From: Deinococcus metalli
Lineage (GTDB): Bacteria; Deinococcota; Deinococci; Deinococcales; Deinococcaceae
NCBI RefSeq assembly: GCF_014201805.1
Contig: NZ_JACHFK010000003.1
Span: forward strand, 124,001 to 188,000
DNA length: 64,000 nucleotides
Direction of reading: 5' to 3'
Part shown: positions 1-10,047 of the stretch, in pieces
How positions within the stretch are numbered: position 1 is the stretch's first letter
Layout: every line of letters begins with the position of its first letter
Notes under the pieces: generated by a model
What the model saw: only the letters and a program-made list of their open reading frames with translations
Told to the model about the DNA's origin: nothing
Database searches by the model: none
Made by a program: the position numbers and the translations under genes

Positions 1-730
1 TGCGCGGATCGAGTTCCAGCAGCAGCCGCCCGCCGGGGACCAGCGCGGCCGTCGCCCCTGCGGCCAGCCGCCGGGCGATGTCCAGGCCGTCCGGGCCGCT
101 GTAGAGGGCCAGGGTGGGGTCGTGCTCCACCTCGGGCGAGGCACCCGTGCGGTCGGCGTCCGGCAGGTACGGGGGGTTGGAGACGATCACGTCGAAGACG
201 CCGGGCACGCCGTCCAGCAGGTCGGCATGCAGGATGGTCACGTCCAGACCGTTGCGGCGGGCGTTCTCCCGGGCCAGCGTCAGGGTGCCCTCGCTGACGT
301 CGGTGGCGGTGACCCGCGCGTCCGGCCGGGCCGCCCGGATGCCTAGCGCCAGCGCGCCGGTGCCGGTGCCCACGTCCAGCACGCGCGGCGCAGTCACGCC
401 GGCCAGCGCGCGGAGACTCAGGTGCAGCAGCCACTCGGTCTCCGGGCGGGGCACCAGGGCGCGCGGATCGGCAGCCAACAGCACACCGCCCCACTCCAGC
501 GGGCCCAGCAGGTACTGGAGCGGCTCACGCGCGGCCCGGCGCGCCAGCAGCGCCGAGAGCGTGGCCTCCTCGGCGGGCGTGACGGGCAAGTCGCCGCCCG
601 TGACGAGGGCGGTGGGGCTCACGTTCAGGGCGTGCAGCAGCAGCGCGCGGGCGTCCACCTCCGGGGAGGGCACGCCCGCGCGCGTGAGCTGCTCCGTCGC
701 CGCGCGCAGCCGCTCACGCCGCGTGGGCAC
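1..730 (-). CDS. prmC: Release factor glutamine methyltransferase PrmC (partial)
   Basis: SAM-dependent enzyme that N5-methylates the glutamine of the GGQ loop of release factors RF1/RF2. The first 243 codons are present and the C-terminal end lies beyond base 1. Visible motifs are RPETEW (95-100), the SAM-binding LDVGTGTG (118-125) and the family signature NPPY (185-188). The GTG start at 730 directly abuts the TGA of khpB (731-733), so translation is probably coupled. Identity is firm from NPPY plus the preceding RPETE region. The only defect is truncation by the window edge. Confidence 0.93.
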   Translation of the reverse strand, partial: MPTRRERLRAATEQLTRAGVPSPEVDARALLLHALNVSPTALVTGGDLPVTPAEEATLSALLARRAAREPLQYLLGPLEWGGVLLAADPRALVPRPETEWLLHLSLRALAGVTAPRVLDVGTGTGALALGIRAARPDARVTATDVSEGTLTLARENARRNGLDVTILHADLLDGVPGVFDVIVSNPPYLPDADRTGASPEVEHDPTLALYSGPDGLDIARRLAAGATAALVPGGRLLLELDPR

Positions 731-1315
<585 letters not shown>

Positions 1316-1322
1316 GCTCCGC

Positions 1323-1328
1323 AGTCTA
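1323..1328 (-). promoter_or_regulatory. -10 box of khpB (leaderless layout)
   Basis: TAGACT lies 7 nt upstream of the khpB ATG with no Shine-Dalgarno between them, so transcription would begin at or next to the start codon. Confidence 0.6.
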
Positions 1329-1386
1329 CAGTGCGCCTCTCACTTCTCTCCCACGCAGGGCGCGTCCAGGGCGCGGCCCCGCGCCG

Positions 1387-1857
1387 TCACTCCGGGGGCC
1401 GCGCCGCGTGCGCCGCGAAGGCCCGCGCGCTGCGTTCCAGCATGGCGTACACGTCCTCGAAGCCGTCTGGGCCGCCGTAGTACGGGTCCGGGACGTCCGC
1501 GCCGGGCGCCTCAGCGTCAAAGTCGCGTATCAGCACGACGCGGGCCCGCGCGCCCGGCGGACTCTGATGCCGGGCGTCGGCCGCGTTCTGGGCGTCCATG
1601 GCGAGGATCACGTCCTGGGTGTGGAAGTCTGCCGTGCTCAGCTGCCGGGCGCGGCCGTCCAGCGTCAGGCCGTGGCGCCGGGCCACCTCGCGGCTGCGCG
1701 GATCGGCGGGGCGGCCCACGTGCCACTCGCCGGTGCCGGCCGAGTCCACCACGGCGCCGACCCCGGCGGCGTCCAGTTCCCGCCGCAGTAGCGCCTCCGC
1801 CAGCGGACTGCGGCAGATGTTGCCCAGGCACAGCGCCAGCACGCGCAGCGGCGTCAT
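1387..1857 (-). CDS. Low-molecular-weight protein-tyrosine-phosphatase
   Basis: 156-residue cytosolic phosphatase of the LMW-PTP/arsenate-reductase fold. The catalytic P-loop C-x5-R is CLGNICR at residues 10-16, and the general-acid Asp lies in DPYY near residue 124. The start chosen is the ATG at 1857, whose ATGA overlaps the stop of the DUF418 gene upstream, so the two are probably co-translated. An extended open frame upstream of this ATG runs through the DUF418 gene and is not coding. Phosphotyrosine substrate is unknown; an arsenate reductase role is less likely given the DPYY loop. Confidence 0.9.
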   Translation of the reverse strand: MTPLRVLALCLGNICRSPLAEALLRRELDAAGVGAVVDSAGTGEWHVGRPADPRSREVARRHGLTLDGRARQLSTADFHTQDVILAMDAQNAADARHQSPPGARARVVLIRDFDAEAPGADVPDPYYGGPDGFEDVYAMLERSARAFAAHAARPPE

Positions 1858-3032
1858 CGGCGCTCCCGTGTGTGCAGGCCGTACACCAGGGCGCGCACCA
1901 GCCATTCCATCGGGCCGGAGCCAGTACGCGCGAGCCACCAGCGGCTGACGGGCAGTTGCAGCAGCGCGACGGCCAGGGCCAGCGCCAGCGCGCTCAGCGC
2001 GCCCCAGCGTCCCCACTGGGCGCCGGCATAGGGGTAGAACACGGTCGTCATGACCACGCTCTGCGCGAGGTAATTGCTCATCGCCAGCCGCCCGGACGCC
2101 GCGAAGTGCCGCCACCCGCCCAGGCGTCCCGACGCGGCCAGCAGGCCCAGCACGCCCACGTACCCCAGCGCGGACGCCAGCCCGCCGCCCATCCGCACCG
2201 GAATGGAGAGCAGGCCCAGGGCGTACTCGGGCCGGGTGTTCAGGTACGCAAGCAGCGCGCCCAGCGGCAGGCCCACGCTCAGGCCGCCCACCGCCAGGCG
2301 CCGCAGCAGCGGCCGGTGCTCGTGCGGGCGCGTCAGCACGCCCGAGCGCTGCGCCGCCGCGCCGAGGCAGAACAGCGCCAGCAGCCACGGACCGTTGTAC
2401 AGCGCGCTGCCGACCAGCATGCCGCCGAACTCCCCGGCCCGCAGGTGCACGTTCGCCGGGTAGGTCGCCAGCAGCTCCGGCAGGTTGCTGAAGCGCCCGC
2501 CCGGCTCGCTCAGCGTGCTCAGACCCGCCTGCACGGTGAGGTTCAGCCACCACGCGCCCAGCGCGGCGGCCAGCACCAGCAGCGGCCGGGCCTCCATGCG
2601 CGCCGTGAGCAGCATGAACACGCCCACCAGCGCGTACAGGCTGATGATGTCTCCGTGCCACACCAGGATGTAGTGCGCGGCGCCAATCGCCAGCAGCACG
2701 GCGTGCCGCAGCAGGAACGTGCCCACGCCCTGGCGCGCGATCAGGCCCGCCGCGCCCCACCCGAACAGCATCGCGAAGATCGAGATGAACCGGCCGTTCG
2801 CCAGCACGTCCGTGAGCACCTGCGCCGCGCGGTCGAGGCCGGTCTGCGTCCACTCGTTGAAGCCCGCGAAGTCCTGCATGTTCACGATCAGGATGCCGGC
2901 GAGCGCCACGCCGCGCAGCACGTCCGGCAGGGGCGAGCGCTCGCGCACCGGGCCGCGTGGGGCCGGCGTGGGGACCACTCCCCCGCCGTCCGCCGGGTCG
3001 GGCAGGTCCGGGAGCGGTGGCGGGGCGGTCAT
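1854..3032 (-). CDS. DUF418 (YeiB-like) integral membrane protein
   Basis: 392-residue polytopic membrane protein. After a Pro-rich cytoplasmic N-terminus (1-35) come about ten hydrophobic segments, starting with [17 protein letters not shown], typical of the YeiB family, and ending in the DUF418 region (about 220-385). Relatives resemble heparan-alpha-glucosaminide N-acetyltransferase-like membrane acyltransferases, but the substrate is unknown. Its ATG at 3032 is preceded at 6 nt by TAGCCT, whose first three bases are also the stop codon of the MFS gene. Its stop overlaps the phosphatase start (ATGA). Confidence 0.85.
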   Translation of the reverse strand: MTAPPPLPDLPDPADGGGVVPTPAPRGPVRERSPLPDVLRGVALAGILIVNMQDFAGFNEWTQTGLDRAAQVLTDVLANGRFISIFAMLFGWGAAGLIARQGVGTFLLRHAVLLAIGAAHYILVWHGDIISLYALVGVFMLLTARMEARPLLVLAAALGAWWLNLTVQAGLSTLSEPGGRFSNLPELLATYPANVHLRAGEFGGMLVGSALYNGPWLLALFCLGAAAQRSGVLTRPHEHRPLLRRLAVGGLSVGLPLGALLAYLNTRPEYALGLLSIPVRMGGGLASALGYVGVLGLLAASGRLGGWRHFAASGRLAMSNYLAQSVVMTTVFYPYAGAQWGRWGALSALALALAVALLQLPVSRWWLARTGSGPMEWLVRALVYGLHTRERR

Positions 3033-3038
3033 GGCGTC

Positions 3039-3044
3039 AGGCTA
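3039..3044 (-). promoter_or_regulatory. -10 box of the DUF418 gene overlapping the MFS stop codon
   Basis: TAGCCT lies 6 nt before the ATG at 3032. The TAG (3042-3044) is at the same time the MFS stop codon, so a promoter element and a terminator codon share bases. Confidence 0.5.
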
Positions 3045-4553
3045 GCGCCCCGCGTCCTCCGGTGGGCGGCGCAGGATCAGCCCGCCGGCCACGCCGCCCA
3101 GCACCCCCAGCAGCCCGGCGCTCAGCGCCACCGTGCGGAAGGCGTCGGCGAAGGCCGCCCGGACGGCGTCCTGGGCAGCCTGCGGGGCGCCGGGCGGAAG
3201 CCGCACGTCCGTCAGGCGCGGGGCCTGGGCGACCACCCCGGCCCGCCAGGACGCCTGGCCCACCGCCGAGCGCAGCCGGGTGTCCAGCGCCGCGCGGTAA
3301 GTGCCGACCAGCAGCAGCCCCAGGGCCGCCACCGCGATCAGGCCCGCCGCCCGCGCGACCGCGTTGTTCACGCCGCTGGCCACTCCGCTCTGCTCGCGGC
3401 CCAGGCTGCCCATCACGGTGCTCGACAGGGGCGCGACCGTCAGCGCCATGCCCAGGCCCAGCACCACCGCGCCGGGAAACACGGCCGTCCAGTAGCCGCC
3501 GGGCAGCGCGCCCAGCAACGCGAAGCCTGCGCCGGCCAGGGCGGGGCCGGCACTCAGGAACAGCCGGGGGCCGTGGCGGTCGGCCAGCGCGCCGAACGTG
3601 CCGGACAGCGTCGCCAGCAGCAGCGAGAGCGGCAGCAGCGCCGCGCCCGCCGCCGTGGCGCTGAACCCCCGCGCGCCGATGAGGTACAGCGGCAGGTACA
3701 GCCCCACCGCGCCCAGCGCGCCGTACAGCAGCAGCGTGAGCAGGTTGGTTCCCACGAAGGTCCGGTTGCGCCACAGCGCGGGCGGCAGCATGGGCGCGCG
3801 CGTGCGGGCCTCCCACCACCCGAAGACCCCGAAGGCCGCGAGCGCCAGCCCCAGCCCGCCCAGCGTGAGGGCGTCCCAGCCGGCCTCGCCGGCCCGCGTC
3901 AAGGCGCCCGCCAGCCCGCCCAGGCCCAGCGTCACCGCGGCGGCTCCCACCCAGTCGGGCCGCGCGCCCGGTGCCCGCGTCTCCGGCACGCGCGGCAGCA
4001 GCCACAGCACCGCCGCCGCCAGCGGCAGGTTGATGAAAAACACCCAGCGCCACGACCCCACGTCGACCAGCGCTCCGCCCGCGACCGGCCCCAGCAGCGT
4101 CATGACCGAACTCGCCGCGCTCCACAGCCCCACGCCCCGGCCCCGGCGCGCGTCGTCGAACACCGCGCCGATCATGGCCAGGCTGCCGGGCACCAGCAGC
4201 GCCGCCCCCACCCCCTGCACCGCGCGCGCCGCGATCAGCGCCCCCACGGACGGCGCGAGCCCGCACGCCAGCGACGCCAGCGCGAACAGCGCCACGCCCC
4301 AGCCGTAGACCCGGCGCCGTCCCAGCGCGTCACCCAGCGCGCCGCCCGCCAGGATCAGCGCCGCCAGCATCAGCGCGTAGGCGTTCACCACCCACGTCGC
4401 GCCGCCCGCCGTGGCGTTCAGGTCGCGCTGCACCGCGCTCAGCGCCACGTTCACGACCGTGCCGTCCAGGAACGCCATGCTGGACCCCAGCACCGTCACG
4501 GCCAGGGTCCAGCGTTCGTCGGGGGTCAGCGGCGTGGCCGGCGGTCGGGGCAT
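3042..4553 (-). CDS. MFS drug exporter, DHA2/EmrB-QacA type
   Basis: 503-residue inner-membrane proton-driven exporter with about 14 hydrophobic segments. The first segment carries the FLDGTVVNVAL signature of the DHA2 family. The cytoplasmic loop GGALGDALGRRR matches MFS motif A, and SWRWVFFINLPLA is the DHA2-specific WRWVFxIN motif. I place the start at the ATG at 4553, because TACCCT sits 5 nt upstream of it. A start 36 bases upstream (4589) would add a poorly conserved leader. The substrate cannot be told from sequence. Confidence 0.88.
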   Translation of the reverse strand: MPRPPATPLTPDERWTLAVTVLGSSMAFLDGTVVNVALSAVQRDLNATAGGATWVVNAYALMLAALILAGGALGDALGRRRVYGWGVALFALASLACGLAPSVGALIAARAVQGVGAALLVPGSLAMIGAVFDDARRGRGVGLWSAASSVMTLLGPVAGGALVDVGSWRWVFFINLPLAAAVLWLLPRVPETRAPGARPDWVGAAAVTLGLGGLAGALTRAGEAGWDALTLGGLGLALAAFGVFGWWEARTRAPMLPPALWRNRTFVGTNLLTLLLYGALGAVGLYLPLYLIGARGFSATAAGAALLPLSLLLATLSGTFGALADRHGPRLFLSAGPALAGAGFALLGALPGGYWTAVFPGAVVLGLGMALTVAPLSSTVMGSLGREQSGVASGVNNAVARAAGLIAVAALGLLLVGTYRAALDTRLRSAVGQASWRAGVVAQAPRLTDVRLPPGAPQAAQDAVRAAFADAFRTVALSAGLLGVLGGVAGGLILRRPPEDAGR

Positions 4554-4558
4554 GCCCC

Positions 4559-4564
4559 AGGGTA
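4559..4564 (-). promoter_or_regulatory. -10 box of the MFS gene (decides the start)
   Basis: TACCCT lies 5 nt before the ATG at 4553. It would be inside the coding region if the upstream start were used, so it favours the shorter protein. Confidence 0.5.
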
Positions 4565-4643
4565 GAGGCTGGCCGCCCTGGTCAGCCACGGCAGGAGCGC
4601 GGCCGGGTGCACGGTCACGCGGGAACGCTCCCGCGGCTGAACG

Positions 4644-5993
4644 TCAGTCCCGGATGTACACGCGCAGCTGCTTGAGGCCCCTGGTGATGTCGTAGGCCGA
4701 CCACTTCAGGGTCACGCTGCCGTGATCGACGTCGCCCTGCTCCAGGCCCACTTTCAGCGGCAGCTTGCGGCCGTCCGGGGTGGTCGCGCTCGCGGTCATG
4801 GTGTATACGCCCAGCGGCAGGTCGTTGATGTTCTCGCTCTGGTACTGCCACGTCTGGCCGAGCACCAGCCGCCCGCCGCCCTTGGCGCTGGGGTAGTCGG
4901 TGCGCAGCGGCGAGGCCTTGAAGGTCATGACGACCGGCTGGCCCGCCGTGCCGTCCACCAGCTTGCCCTGCGGCGTGAAGGTCAGCGTGACGGTGCTCCC
5001 GCCGGGCGCCGCCGCGCCCAGGTCGGTGTAGCGGCGGTCGCAGTACGCGCTGGCCGGCAGACCGCAGTAACTCAGGTCGATGCTCGCGCCGTAGAAATCG
5101 CTCCAGTCCTTGCCGCCGCCGGGCTTGCTGCCGGTCAGGCGCCAGCGGAAGTTCAGGGTGCCGCCCCCCGTGGAGTCCACCTCGGTCTTGTCCGAGCCGC
5201 TCTCCGGGTGCAGCTTCAGCTCGAATGTCGCGCCGGCGTAGTCCTTAGTCAGGGTGGCGTCGGCGCGGTAGCGGCCGTCCGGGACGCGCACGGTGTAGGT
5301 GCCGTCGGCCCCCGTCTGCACGTGGAAGTCCGTGCGCTGACCCTGCGCGAAGGTGGTGCCGTAGATGTACACCTCGACGCCGGCCAGCGGGCGGCCCTGC
5401 GTGTCCAGCACGATGCCGCTGACATACCCGCGCCGGGCAGCCGGGGCCTTGGCGATGGGCGCGGGCGCCGCGGGTTTGGCCGCCGGCGCGGGCGCGGCCG
5501 GTTTCGCGGCGGGCGCAGGTGCGGGGGCCTTGGTGGGCGCGGTGGGCGTCAGGGCGGCGGGGGCCTTGGCGGGCGCCGCGGCCTGACCCGGCTTCACGCT
5601 GCACCAGCCCAGCAGCGTGGTGCCGTCCACGTCGGCCCAGATGCCGGCCAGCGCGCCGCCGGCCCCGGTGGCCCTGAACGACACCACGTGCTGGCCCGGC
5701 TGGTCGCTGGTGTTCAGCGCGGCGTAGGTGTACCCCAGGCTGCCCAGTACCTTCTTGAAGCTGGCTTCCAGGCCGCCCACGGTCTCCCACGCGACGTATT
5801 CGCTCTTGGCGCAGGTGCCGCCGGCCGCCTTGGCGACCGCGGCGACGCTGCTCGGGAACTGGCCCAGGTCCGGCGATCCGGTCACGACCTGCGCGCCGTC
5901 GATGAAGGTGGCGTCCACCAGCGCAGACTTCGGGCCGGCGGCCAGAGCGGTGCCGGCGAGCAGCAGGGTCAGCAGGGGAAGGCTGCGGTGCAT
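4644..5993 (-). CDS. Secreted protein with Ala/Pro/Lys linker and carboxypeptidase-regulatory-like domain
   Basis: 449-residue exported protein. The ATG at 5993 follows AAGGAGA and begins a signal peptide (about 1-19, cleaved after ALA). Residues 20-135 form a cysteine-containing domain. A 50-residue linker of [14 protein letters not shown] repeats (about 140-190) spaces it from a transthyretin-like/CarboxypepD_reg domain with [22 protein letters not shown]. The C-terminal half is beta-rich with two cysteines ([11 protein letters not shown]). The function is unknown. The linker suggests a surface or periplasmic protein that spans a layer or binds through one of its ends. Confidence 0.75.
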   Translation of the reverse strand: MHRSLPLLTLLLAGTALAAGPKSALVDATFIDGAQVVTGSPDLGQFPSSVAAVAKAAGGTCAKSEYVAWETVGGLEASFKKVLGSLGYTYAALNTSDQPGQHVVSFRATGAGGALAGIWADVDGTTLLGWCSVKPGQAAAPAKAPAALTPTAPTKAPAPAPAAKPAAPAPAAKPAAPAPIAKAPAARRGYVSGIVLDTQGRPLAGVEVYIYGTTFAQGQRTDFHVQTGADGTYTVRVPDGRYRADATLTKDYAGATFELKLHPESGSDKTEVDSTGGGTLNFRWRLTGSKPGGGKDWSDFYGASIDLSYCGLPASAYCDRRYTDLGAAAPGGSTVTLTFTPQGKLVDGTAGQPVVMTFKASPLRTDYPSAKGGGRLVLGQTWQYQSENINDLPLGVYTMTASATTPDGRKLPLKVGLEQGDVDHGSVTLKWSAYDITRGLKQLRVYIRD

Positions 5994-6070
5994 GGAGATC
6001 TCCTTGTGCAGAGGACGTCGTGCAGGGGCTCTGGGGTGGGGGTGCGGGTGGAGGGAACCGGGCGGCCGGC

Positions 6071-6340
6071 TCACGGCGCTGTGCCCGGCGGCGGGGCCGC
6101 GTCCGGCGCCGGGGGGCCCTCGCCGTAGGCCTGGCCGCAGCCCGCGCAGTAGCGCGCGTACGGCGAGGCGATGGGCCGCCGACACGCCGGGCATGCGCTG
6201 AGCAGCCGCGCGCCGTCGTTCACGCAGTAGTGCTCGCCCAGCCGGGCGGGAACGGCCCGCCAGCAGCGGGGACACAGGGCGTAGTCAGCGTCGTGGCGCA
6301 GGGCAAACCTCCGCGACCACTGTCGGGGACCGTCACTCAC
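6071..6340 (-). CDS. Small double zinc-ribbon protein
   Basis: 89-residue protein with two CxxC-type knuckles: CPRC...C and, after a short spacer, CPAC...CAGC, a double zinc-ribbon pattern, followed by a Pro/Ala-rich acidic tail. The GTG start is at 6340. No catalytic residues are visible. Such proteins are usually RNA/protein adaptors, but the partner is unknown. It lies between the BTAD regulator (stop at 6393) and the secreted protein downstream, in the same orientation. Confidence 0.7.
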   Translation of the reverse strand: MSDGPRQWSRRFALRHDADYALCPRCWRAVPARLGEHYCVNDGARLLSACPACRRPIASPYARYCAGCGQAYGEGPPAPDAAPPPGTAP

Positions 6341-6392
6341 GCCGGACTCACGTGAACGGGGTGGCGGCGGGGGAGGTCCGCGGGCCGGCGCC

Positions 6393-9300
6393 TCAGCGGC
6401 CGGTCGGGGTGGCCCACTCCGGCAGGCGTTCGCCCACTTCCGCGTAGCGCTCGCGCAGTTCGGCCAGCAGCGCGCGGGCGGCGCGGGCCTGAGCGCTGGC
6501 GTGCAGGGCGTCCAGCGTCCAGCGCAGCACGTCCGGGTCCAGGGGCTGCTCGGCCAGCAGCAGCCGTCCGATGCGGGCGCGCTCGGGGACGTCGTCGGTC
6601 ACGGCGGCCCGCGCGCGCAGCGCTGCGTACAGGCGGTCGGCCAGCGGCCCCAGGCGCACGGCGCTGTCGGTGTCCTCCAGCAGGGCGCCGCGCCACAGCG
6701 CCGTGTCTCCGCCGCGCAGGAACCGCTCCGCGTCGCTGTCCAGCGGGCCCAGGGCATAACCGTGGTCCGTCAGCACGACGAGGTCCGCGCCCAGCGCCTG
6801 CCGGGTGCGGTAGATCAGCTGGTGCAGCGCGGCGGCCGCCTGCTCGTCCGGCAGGTGCGGGTACAGCGCCCGCTGCGCGTCCAGCGGGCCCACGCCGGGG
6901 CGGCCGTCCAGCCGCGCTTCCAGCAGCAGTGCCAGCAGCGCGCGGCCCAGCGGCGAGCGGAACGCCACGCGCTGCCCGCCCCGCCACACCTGCACCGGCC
7001 CCAGCACCCGCAGGTGCGCCGCGGCCTCCGGCTCGGCGGGCGGCGCGGCCGGAGCGCCGTCCGGGTGGCCGCCGCCCAGATGCGGGAAGTACCGCTGCGT
7101 GACCTGGACCCAGTTCTGGAGGTGCTGTGCGCGGAAGCGGGCCAGCTTGCGCGCGGCGGCCGCGTCGTCCCCCGCCACGCGGTCGGCTTCCAGGCCCAGG
7201 CGGTCCGCCCACAGGCCGAGCTGGAGGTGGTCGAGCTGCGCGGCCGCCGCACGGAAGTGCGTCAGCGCGCCCGCCGTGTCCCCGCCGGCTTCCAGCGCGA
7301 AGCCCAGCGCCCACGTGCTCCACGCGGCGTCGTGCGTGGAGGCGGCTGCGGTCAGAGCGTGGGCCTCGCGCGCTAGGTCCAGGGCGCGGTCGGCGTGGCC
7401 GTGCTGCGCCTCGGCCCGCGCCGCCATGCCCAGCGCCTGCGCCACGATCAGCGGACTGCCGGCCTGACGGGCATTGTGCACGCCCGCGTGCGCGTATTGC
7501 AGGGCCAGCGCGCCCGCGTGGGGCGGCTGCTGCTCCAGGTACAGGTACGCGAGGTTCATCTCGGCCAGCGCCAGGAAGTGCGTGGGGCCTGCGCGCCGCA
7601 GCACGCGGCGGCCCTCGTGCAGCAGCGACTCGGCCCGCTCGGACTCGCCGTACTCCAGCAGCAGGCACGCCAGCCGGGTCTGCTGCTGGGCGTGGTCGCG
7701 CGCCACGCCCAGCGCGCTGAACACCGACAGCGACTCCTCGGCGTCGGCCAGGGCGCCCGCGTAGGCGCCCAGCGTGTCGCGGATGGTGGCGCGGCTGGAC
7801 AGCGCGCGCGCCAGGTCAGGCCGCAGCTCGGCGGCGCGGGCCACGTCGATCATGGCGGTGGCGTCGGCCTCGGCGGCGCGCAGCTGCCCGGCGTTGTAGC
7901 GCGCGCGGCAGCGGGCCATGCGCAGGGCAGCGCCGTCCAGCGGGTCGAGCGGCCGGGCCAGCGCCGCGTCCAGCAGCGCCAGCGCCTCGGGCGAGCGCCC
8001 GGTGAAATCCAGCGCCCGGCCCACGGCGGCGGACACGGCCGGGGGCGCGTCGCCCTGCCACTCCGGGTGGGCGCTCCACAGCTCCAGCACCGCCGGATAG
8101 CGGTGCTGTTCGGCGTACAGGGTCACGTGCTGCGCGAACCACGCGGGGCCGCCGGCGTCCTCCAGCTGGCCCACCAGGGTTGCGGCGCGCTCCTCGTCGC
8201 CCTGCACGACCAGCGCGCCCGCCAGCAGGAAGGTCGCCTCCACGTGACCCGGCTCGCGGCGCAGCACCTCGCCGGCCAGCTCGCCGGCGCGCACCGGGTC
8301 GAGGGGCCGCCACAGCCGCGCGGCGTGCAGGGCCAGGGCGGTGCGCTCGTCGCCGGTCGCGGCGCTGAGTGCCCACGTCACGCACTCGGCGGCGCGGCGC
8401 GGCTGCCCGCCCTCCAGCGCGGCGGCGGCGGCGCGGCGCAGCACGTCCAGCGCGCGCGGCGCCGCCAGCGCGGCGTCCGGCACGAAGGGCGCGGCGAGCA
8501 GCGGGTCCCGCGCCTCCAGCGCCGTGACCGCGCGCGCCGCCAGCGTCCGCCGCACGTCCGGCGGGGCGTGGGCGGCGGCCACCTCGCGGTACAGCGGATG
8601 GGCGATCTCCTCGCCGCGCAGCAGCCCCGCCCGGTGAAGCTCGGCCACGGCCACTGGCCACTGCGGCCCCGGCACACCGGCCACCTGGGCGCCGAGGTCG
8701 GCCCACACGCCGGGGGGCGCGTCGGGCGGCCACAGCGTCAGCGCCTCCCACGCGCGGCGCGCCGCCTCCGACAGCGGCGCGGAGTGCAGCAGGTGCAGGA
8801 TCAGCGCCTCCACGCTGGGCGGCAGGGGGGCGCCGGTGCCGGGCGCGTGCGGCGCGCGCCAGTGCCAGCGCTGGCCGTCGCTGTACAGGTGGCCCTGACG
8901 CACCAGGAACCGCAGGTACTCCAGCGTGAACAGAGCGTTGCCGTGCGTGTGGGCGTGGATCCAGCCGGCCGCGGCTGCGGGCAGCGCGGCGCCCAGGTCC
9001 CGCTCCAGCAGCGCGCGGGTCTGGTCCGGCGTCAGCGGAGCGGTGCGCAGGGCGCCCAGGCCCTCCGGCGGCGGGGTGCGCGAGGTCATGATCACGCCTG
9101 CGCCGTCGGTGCGGACGACGCGGGCGGCCACGGCCAGCCACGCCCGGGCGTTGCCCTCCGGGGCGTCGTGCAGGTCCTCGACGTGCAGCACGAAGGGCGC
9201 GAGCACCCCCAGCAGCGCCGCCAGGGCGTCGCCGGCCGCCGCGTCGTCGAGGTCGCCGTGCGCGGCGCGGCGCAGGGCGGTGTCCAGCCACGGAGGCAGG

Positions 9301-9509
9301 TGCGCGGGGCGGGGCAGCGCGGCCAGCGCCTGGGCGGGGCTGTGGCGGGCGCTGACCTCGGCGCTGCGCAGCGGCAGGGTGCGGCGGGCCTCGCGCACCG
9401 CCCACGTCTTGCCGCTGCCGGCCTCGCCCCACACGCCCAGCGCCGCGCCGCCGCGCCCACGGTTCAGGCGGGTCAGCCGGCGGGTCAGTTCGCGCACCAG
9501 ATCGTTCAT
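6393..9509 (-). CDS. STAND-type ATPase/TPR regulator with C-terminal winged-helix and BTAD domains
   Basis: 1,038-residue putative signal-responsive regulator. The N-terminal P-loop ATPase has Walker A GEAGSGKT (28-35) and Walker B FVLHVEDLH (about 108). A central helical TPR-like solenoid covers about 350-800. At about 830 begins an OmpR-like winged-helix module (HLRVLGPVQVW), followed by a bacterial transcriptional activator domain (BTAD) to the end. This is the inverse order of SARP regulators, where the DNA-binding module comes first. TATCCT lies 14 nt before the ATG. It is divergent from padR, and its targets are unknown. Confidence 0.82.
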   Translation of the reverse strand: MNDLVRELTRRLTRLNRGRGGAALGVWGEAGSGKTWAVREARRTLPLRSAEVSARHSPAQALAALPRPAHLPPWLDTALRRAAHGDLDDAAAGDALAALLGVLAPFVLHVEDLHDAPEGNARAWLAVAARVVRTDGAGVIMTSRTPPPEGLGALRTAPLTPDQTRALLERDLGAALPAAAAGWIHAHTHGNALFTLEYLRFLVRQGHLYSDGQRWHWRAPHAPGTGAPLPPSVEALILHLLHSAPLSEAARRAWEALTLWPPDAPPGVWADLGAQVAGVPGPQWPVAVAELHRAGLLRGEEIAHPLYREVAAAHAPPDVRRTLAARAVTALEARDPLLAAPFVPDAALAAPRALDVLRRAAAAALEGGQPRRAAECVTWALSAATGDERTALALHAARLWRPLDPVRAGELAGEVLRREPGHVEATFLLAGALVVQGDEERAATLVGQLEDAGGPAWFAQHVTLYAEQHRYPAVLELWSAHPEWQGDAPPAVSAAVGRALDFTGRSPEALALLDAALARPLDPLDGAALRMARCRARYNAGQLRAAEADATAMIDVARAAELRPDLARALSSRATIRDTLGAYAGALADAEESLSVFSALGVARDHAQQQTRLACLLLEYGESERAESLLHEGRRVLRRAGPTHFLALAEMNLAYLYLEQQPPHAGALALQYAHAGVHNARQAGSPLIVAQALGMAARAEAQHGHADRALDLAREAHALTAAASTHDAAWSTWALGFALEAGGDTAGALTHFRAAAAQLDHLQLGLWADRLGLEADRVAGDDAAAARKLARFRAQHLQNWVQVTQRYFPHLGGGHPDGAPAAPPAEPEAAAHLRVLGPVQVWRGGQRVAFRSPLGRALLALLLEARLDGRPGVGPLDAQRALYPHLPDEQAAAALHQLIYRTRQALGADLVVLTDHGYALGPLDSDAERFLRGGDTALWRGALLEDTDSAVRLGPLADRLYAALRARAAVTDDVPERARIGRLLLAEQPLDPDVLRWTLDALHASAQARAARALLAELRERYAEVGERLPEWATPTGR

Positions 9510-9583
9510 GTCGGGATGCGGCCAGGATAGGGCATGGACGCCCCCGGGCGCGCACCGTGGGCCAGCTCACACACCCACAGAGC

Positions 9584-9612
9584 TATCGGAGTACGATATA
9601 GGAAAGCGATAG
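9584..9612. promoter_or_regulatory. Candidate PadR operator in the divergent promoter region
   Basis: TATCG (9584-9588) and CGATA (9594-9598) form a perfect inverted repeat with a 5-bp centre, and a further CGATAG follows at 9607-9612. The repeats lie 34-62 nt before padR and between the two divergent genes. PadR proteins commonly autoregulate through such palindromes, so this is the likely binding site. Confidence 0.5.
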
Positions 9613-9645
9613 TCAAATCCCGTTCTCGTCCGCTCTGGAGGCCCC

Positions 9646-9972
9646 ATGGACCCGAACCTGCTCAAGGGTCATCTCGACCTGATCCTGCTCGCCATCGTCG
9701 ACGGCGACCCCAAATACGGCCTGGAGATCAGCAAGGAGGCCCAGCTCCGCACCGACGGCTACTTCGACCTGAAAGTCGGGAGCCTGTACCCCGCCCTGCA
9801 CCGCCTGGAACAGGCCGGCTGGCTCAGCGGCGAGTTCCGTCCGGCTCCGCGCGGCGGCGCGCCCGTCAAGTACTACCAGCTCACCGACGCGGGGCGCGGC
9901 GCCCTGCGCGACAAGCAGGAGCAGTTCAGCGTGTTCTCGCGCCAGATCGGCCGCCTCACCGCCGGCCGCTGA
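9646..9972 (+). CDS. PadR-family transcriptional repressor
   Basis: 108-residue winged-helix regulator. The PadR signature is complete: LILLAIVDGDPKYGLEI (helices 1-2), the GSLYPALHRLEQAGWL recognition helix and wing, and YYQLTDAGRGAL, with a short C-terminal dimerisation helix. TGGAGG precedes the ATG. The gene is followed after 75 bp by a prefix-domain membrane protein, the usual pairing for short PadR proteins, where the repressor controls the partner's expression. The inducing ligand is unknown. Confidence 0.92.
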   Translation: MDPNLLKGHLDLILLAIVDGDPKYGLEISKEAQLRTDGYFDLKVGSLYPALHRLEQAGWLSGEFRPAPRGGAPVKYYQLTDAGRGALRDKQEQFSVFSRQIGRLTAGR

Positions 9973-10047
9973 GCCCCCGCCGGCCCCGCCCGTTTTCGTC
10001 CGCCAGCGTCCGCGGCGACCGCCGCCCACCCCCACGAGGAGGATTCC

